A DNA stretch of 41,094 nt from an uncultured Campylobacter sp. GTDB lineage: Bacteria > Campylobacterota > Campylobacteria > Campylobacterales > Campylobacteraceae. The position numbers were made by a program, and so were the translations under genes. How positions within the stretch are numbered: position 1 is the first letter of the stretch; each line of letters opens with the position of its first letter. The notes beneath the pieces were generated by a model that made no database searches, was not told the DNA's origin, and saw nothing but the letters and a program-made list of their open reading frames with translations. Shown piece after piece: positions 39,542-41,094 of the stretch. The stretch covers positions 1 to 41,094 of the forward strand of contig NZ_CALIMS010000025.1 of assembly GCF_938045345.1 (NCBI RefSeq), written 5' to 3'.

Positions 39542-40338
39542 TACTCTTCGTCCTCGCTTACGTCAAAATCCTCTTCGCTCATCGCCTCGGCTACGACTTC
39601 CTCTTTCTCCTCGTCGCTGACAGCTTCGCTCTGCTCGCCATCCTCGCTCGCATCTTGATCGCGAAGCGCCTTGCCCTCGTTGATCGCCTCAGCCATCTCT
39701 TGGCAGAAAAGCTGAACCGAGCGGATCGCATCGTCGTTGCCAGGGATCGGGAAATCGACTACGTCCGGATCGCAGTTTGTATCCAAAGGCGCAATAACCG
39801 GCATTTTTAAGCGGTTAGCTTCCGCTACGGCGATCTTTTCTTTAACTACGTCAATGACGAAGATCATATCAGGAAGACCCTTCATATTGCGAATGCCGCC
39901 TAGATAAAGCTCGAGCTTCTCTTTTTTGCGGCGAAGCATTAGCGCCTCTTTTTTGGTTAGTAAATTTATCGAGCCATCCTCTTCCATGGTCTCGATTACT
40001 TCGAGCTTGCGGATCGATTGCTTGATAGTGGAAAAATTCGTTAGCATGCCGCCTAGCCATCTGTGGCTCACATAAGGCATGCCGCACTTCTCGGCGTACT
40101 CTTTTAGCGTCGCGCCGGCTTGTTTTTTGGTGCCTACGAAAAGTATCGTCTTGCCCTCTGCAGCCGCGTCGCGTACGATATTATAAGTGTAGCGGAAGTA
40201 GCGGATAGTTTTTTGTAGATCTATGATGTAGATACCTTTTCTCTCGCCGAAAATGAATTTTTTCATCTTCGGATTCCATCTGCGCGTTTGGTGTCCGAAA
40301 TGAACGCCGCACTCTAGCAAATCTCTCATTGTTACCAT
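39541..40338 (-). CDS. rpsB: 30S ribosomal protein S2
   Basis: A 265-residue S2 protein. Seen: MRDLLECGVHFGHQTRRWNPKMKKFIFGERKGIYIIDLQKT, the family signature 1 region, then VGTKKQAGATLKEYAEKCG, SHRWLGGMLTNFSTIKQSI, and MKGLPDMIFVIDVVKEKIAVAEANRLKMPVIAPLDTNCDPD, and PIPGNDDAIRSVQLF. The last 35 residues are a very acidic tail (EDGEQSEAVSDEEKEEVVAEAMSEEDFDVSEDEE in part). The ATG at 40338 has AAGGAG upstream. It is first in the rpsB-tsf-ABC operon. Confidence 0.97.
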   Translation of the reverse strand: MVTMRDLLECGVHFGHQTRRWNPKMKKFIFGERKGIYIIDLQKTIRYFRYTYNIVRDAAAEGKTILFVGTKKQAGATLKEYAEKCGMPYVSHRWLGGMLTNFSTIKQSIRKLEVIETMEEDGSINLLTKKEALMLRRKKEKLELYLGGIRNMKGLPDMIFVIDVVKEKIAVAEANRLKMPVIAPLDTNCDPDVVDFPIPGNDDAIRSVQLFCQEMAEAINEGKALRDQDASEDGEQSEAVSDEEKEEVVAEAMSEEDFDVSEDEE

Positions 40339-40460
40339 GAGTTTTCTCCTTGTGGGTTTCCCCGAAATTTAGGTTTCTCCTCCACACCCGTTAACATTTG
40401 TTTTTAACAAACGCAACCAAATTTTAGGATTGGTGTGTGTGAATTGAAGGTGGGATTATA
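40339..40460 (-). promoter_or_regulatory. rpsB promoter and structured leader
   Basis: On the minus strand TATAAT lies at 40460-40455, giving a leader of about 110 bases. The leader holds a small hairpin (TTTGTT at 40397-40402, AACAAA at 40406-40411), and two similar words GGAGAAACC and GGGGAAACCC near the ribosome site. S2 operons are often autoregulated through the leader in other bacteria; whether this one is cannot be read here. Confidence 0.45.
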
Positions 40461-40620
40461 TTTAAAAATAGCTAAATTAAAGCTAAATTTAATATAATCC
40501 AGGCCCCTGCGCGGTTAAATTTTGTGCCGTAAAGATGAGACGCTAGCAAAGGTCGCGAGCAAGATTATTTATCAAATTTAAACTCATTAAATTTAAAAAA
40601 CGGCAAATTTGCTCTAAAAT

Positions 40621-41094
40621 TCACTCAAAAAATCCCTTTTTCACGAGCTCGCCCTCTTTTACGCAAAACTCCCCTTTTGCGATCACGCTATCTAGGTTTA
40701 GGGCTTCGTCAAATACCGCAAAATCGGCGTCAAAGCCTACTTTTATCTCGCCCTTGCCGCTTAGATTTAGGTATTTTGCGACGTTTTTGCCCATCATACT
40801 TAGAGCTTGCGGGATGGTTAGGATTTTATTTTTGACGCAGGCCTGAATGACCTCTAAATTCGTCTCGCACGAAGCGCAGCCGTAGCCCACTAGCGCGCCG
40901 TTTTCGTCAAATCTAGGCACGCTGCCGTTGCCGTCCGAGCTCATCGTTAGACGCTCTAAATTTAAGCCGTTTTCAAGACCATAGGCGATAGCTTCGTGAA
41001 GCGGGGCAAATTTACTTCCGCCGCTCGTGATGTCGATGTAGCCGCCCATTTTTTGAAATTTGATCGCCTCGTCAAAGAGCTCCTTCGTCCGCGC
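40621..41094 (-). CDS. iadA: Beta-aspartyl-peptidase (isoaspartyl dipeptidase), C-terminal part
   Basis: The frame is open from the right edge to the stop at 40621, so the N-terminus is outside the window. It corresponds to the last 157 or so residues of IadA, a zinc amidohydrolase that cleaves dipeptides with an N-terminal isoaspartate. Visible: GGYIDITSGG, LERLTMSSDGNGSVPRFDENG, in which the D-G-N-G-S stretch carries the active-site Asp near the metals, then ALSMMGKNVAKYLNLSGKGEIKVGFDADFAVFD and the final LDSVIAKGEFCVKEGELVKKGFFE, typical of amidohydrolase C-termini. An ATG at 41049 is inside the protein and is not the start. Confidence 0.9.
   Translation of the reverse strand, partial: ARTKELFDEAIKFQKMGGYIDITSGGSKFAPLHEAIAYGLENGLNLERLTMSSDGNGSVPRFDENGALVGYGCASCETNLEVIQACVKNKILTIPQALSMMGKNVAKYLNLSGKGEIKVGFDADFAVFDEALNLDSVIAKGEFCVKEGELVKKGFFE

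Noticed and set aside
40493..40498. TATAAT on the plus strand near rpsB as a promoter
   Set aside because: No plus-strand gene follows; it sits in AT-rich DNA where such words arise easily.
1..41094. tRNA, rRNA, CRISPR arrays, insertion sequences, prophage
   Set aside because: No tRNA T-arm word, regularly spaced identical repeats, transposase or integrase motifs were recognised on either strand.

Overview
The window looks like a chromosomal segment of a Campylobacter of the higher-GC oral group. Three gene blocks match the order I know from Campylobacter jejuni: rpsB-tsf-ABC ATPase-[fliR]-acidic protein-gmk-tatA-argS; ilvC-polysaccharide deacetylase-dprA-ruvX; and csd3/pgp3 divergent from pgbA-glcD. 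fliR is missing from the first block, which fits an aflagellate species, so Campylobacter gracilis is my best guess (inference, not a database match). No rRNA, tRNA, CRISPR array, insertion sequence or prophage was seen.

Layout. 1-1660: minus-strand accessory genes: a DUF6892-like gene cut by the window edge, behind a SUKH (SMI1/KNR4) pseudogene with two in-frame TAG codons. 1834-4115: ridA, about 1.1 kb of repeat-like non-coding DNA, and a TSUP permease. 4226-4846: an AT-rich foreign-looking membrane-anchored gene. 4855-10179: a tightly overlapped minus-strand operon (UPF0126/TRIC-like channel, argD, MidA-like methyltransferase, small unknown, rsmD, TIGR02757). 10754-14995: alpha/beta hydrolase, NUDT14-like Nudix hydrolase, mgtE and an M23 peptidoglycan endopeptidase. 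15134-17237: pgbA-like gene and glcD. 17879-23752: Sel1-repeat protein, EthD protein, ruvX, dprA, deacetylase, ilvC. 23892-24869: proC. 25555-31387: a cluster of small orphan proteins resembling unpaired immunity or housekeeping-accessory families (zinc-ribbon protein, DUF1963, SUKH, DUF4299 broken at a poly-G tract, DUF3137 and unknowns). 31857-32597: a second Sel1 protein with a damaged 5' end. 33055-40338: the argS-tatA-gmk-acidic protein and rpsB-tsf-ABC operons. 40621-41094: the C-terminal part of iadA.

Two signals stand out. First, the palindrome RAATTY (AAATTT, GAATTT, AAATTC, GAATTC) is extremely dense. I counted about 23 sites in the roughly 570 bp before the hydrolase gene, against 2 in all of ilvC, and it is concentrated in low-complexity in-frame insertions inside otherwise conserved enzymes (RsmD, ArgS, ProC, the deacetylase linker). 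RAATTY is the sequence methylated by CtsM in C. jejuni, where that methylation promotes DNA recognition in natural transformation. The arrays and insertions may therefore be accumulated uptake-signal DNA. Second, a DUF4299 gene is interrupted exactly at a run of eight G. One more G, or two fewer, restores a 310-codon (or 309-codon) protein, the classical layout of a Campylobacter phase-variable gene. Its promoter is nearly identical to that of the nearby DUF1963 gene.
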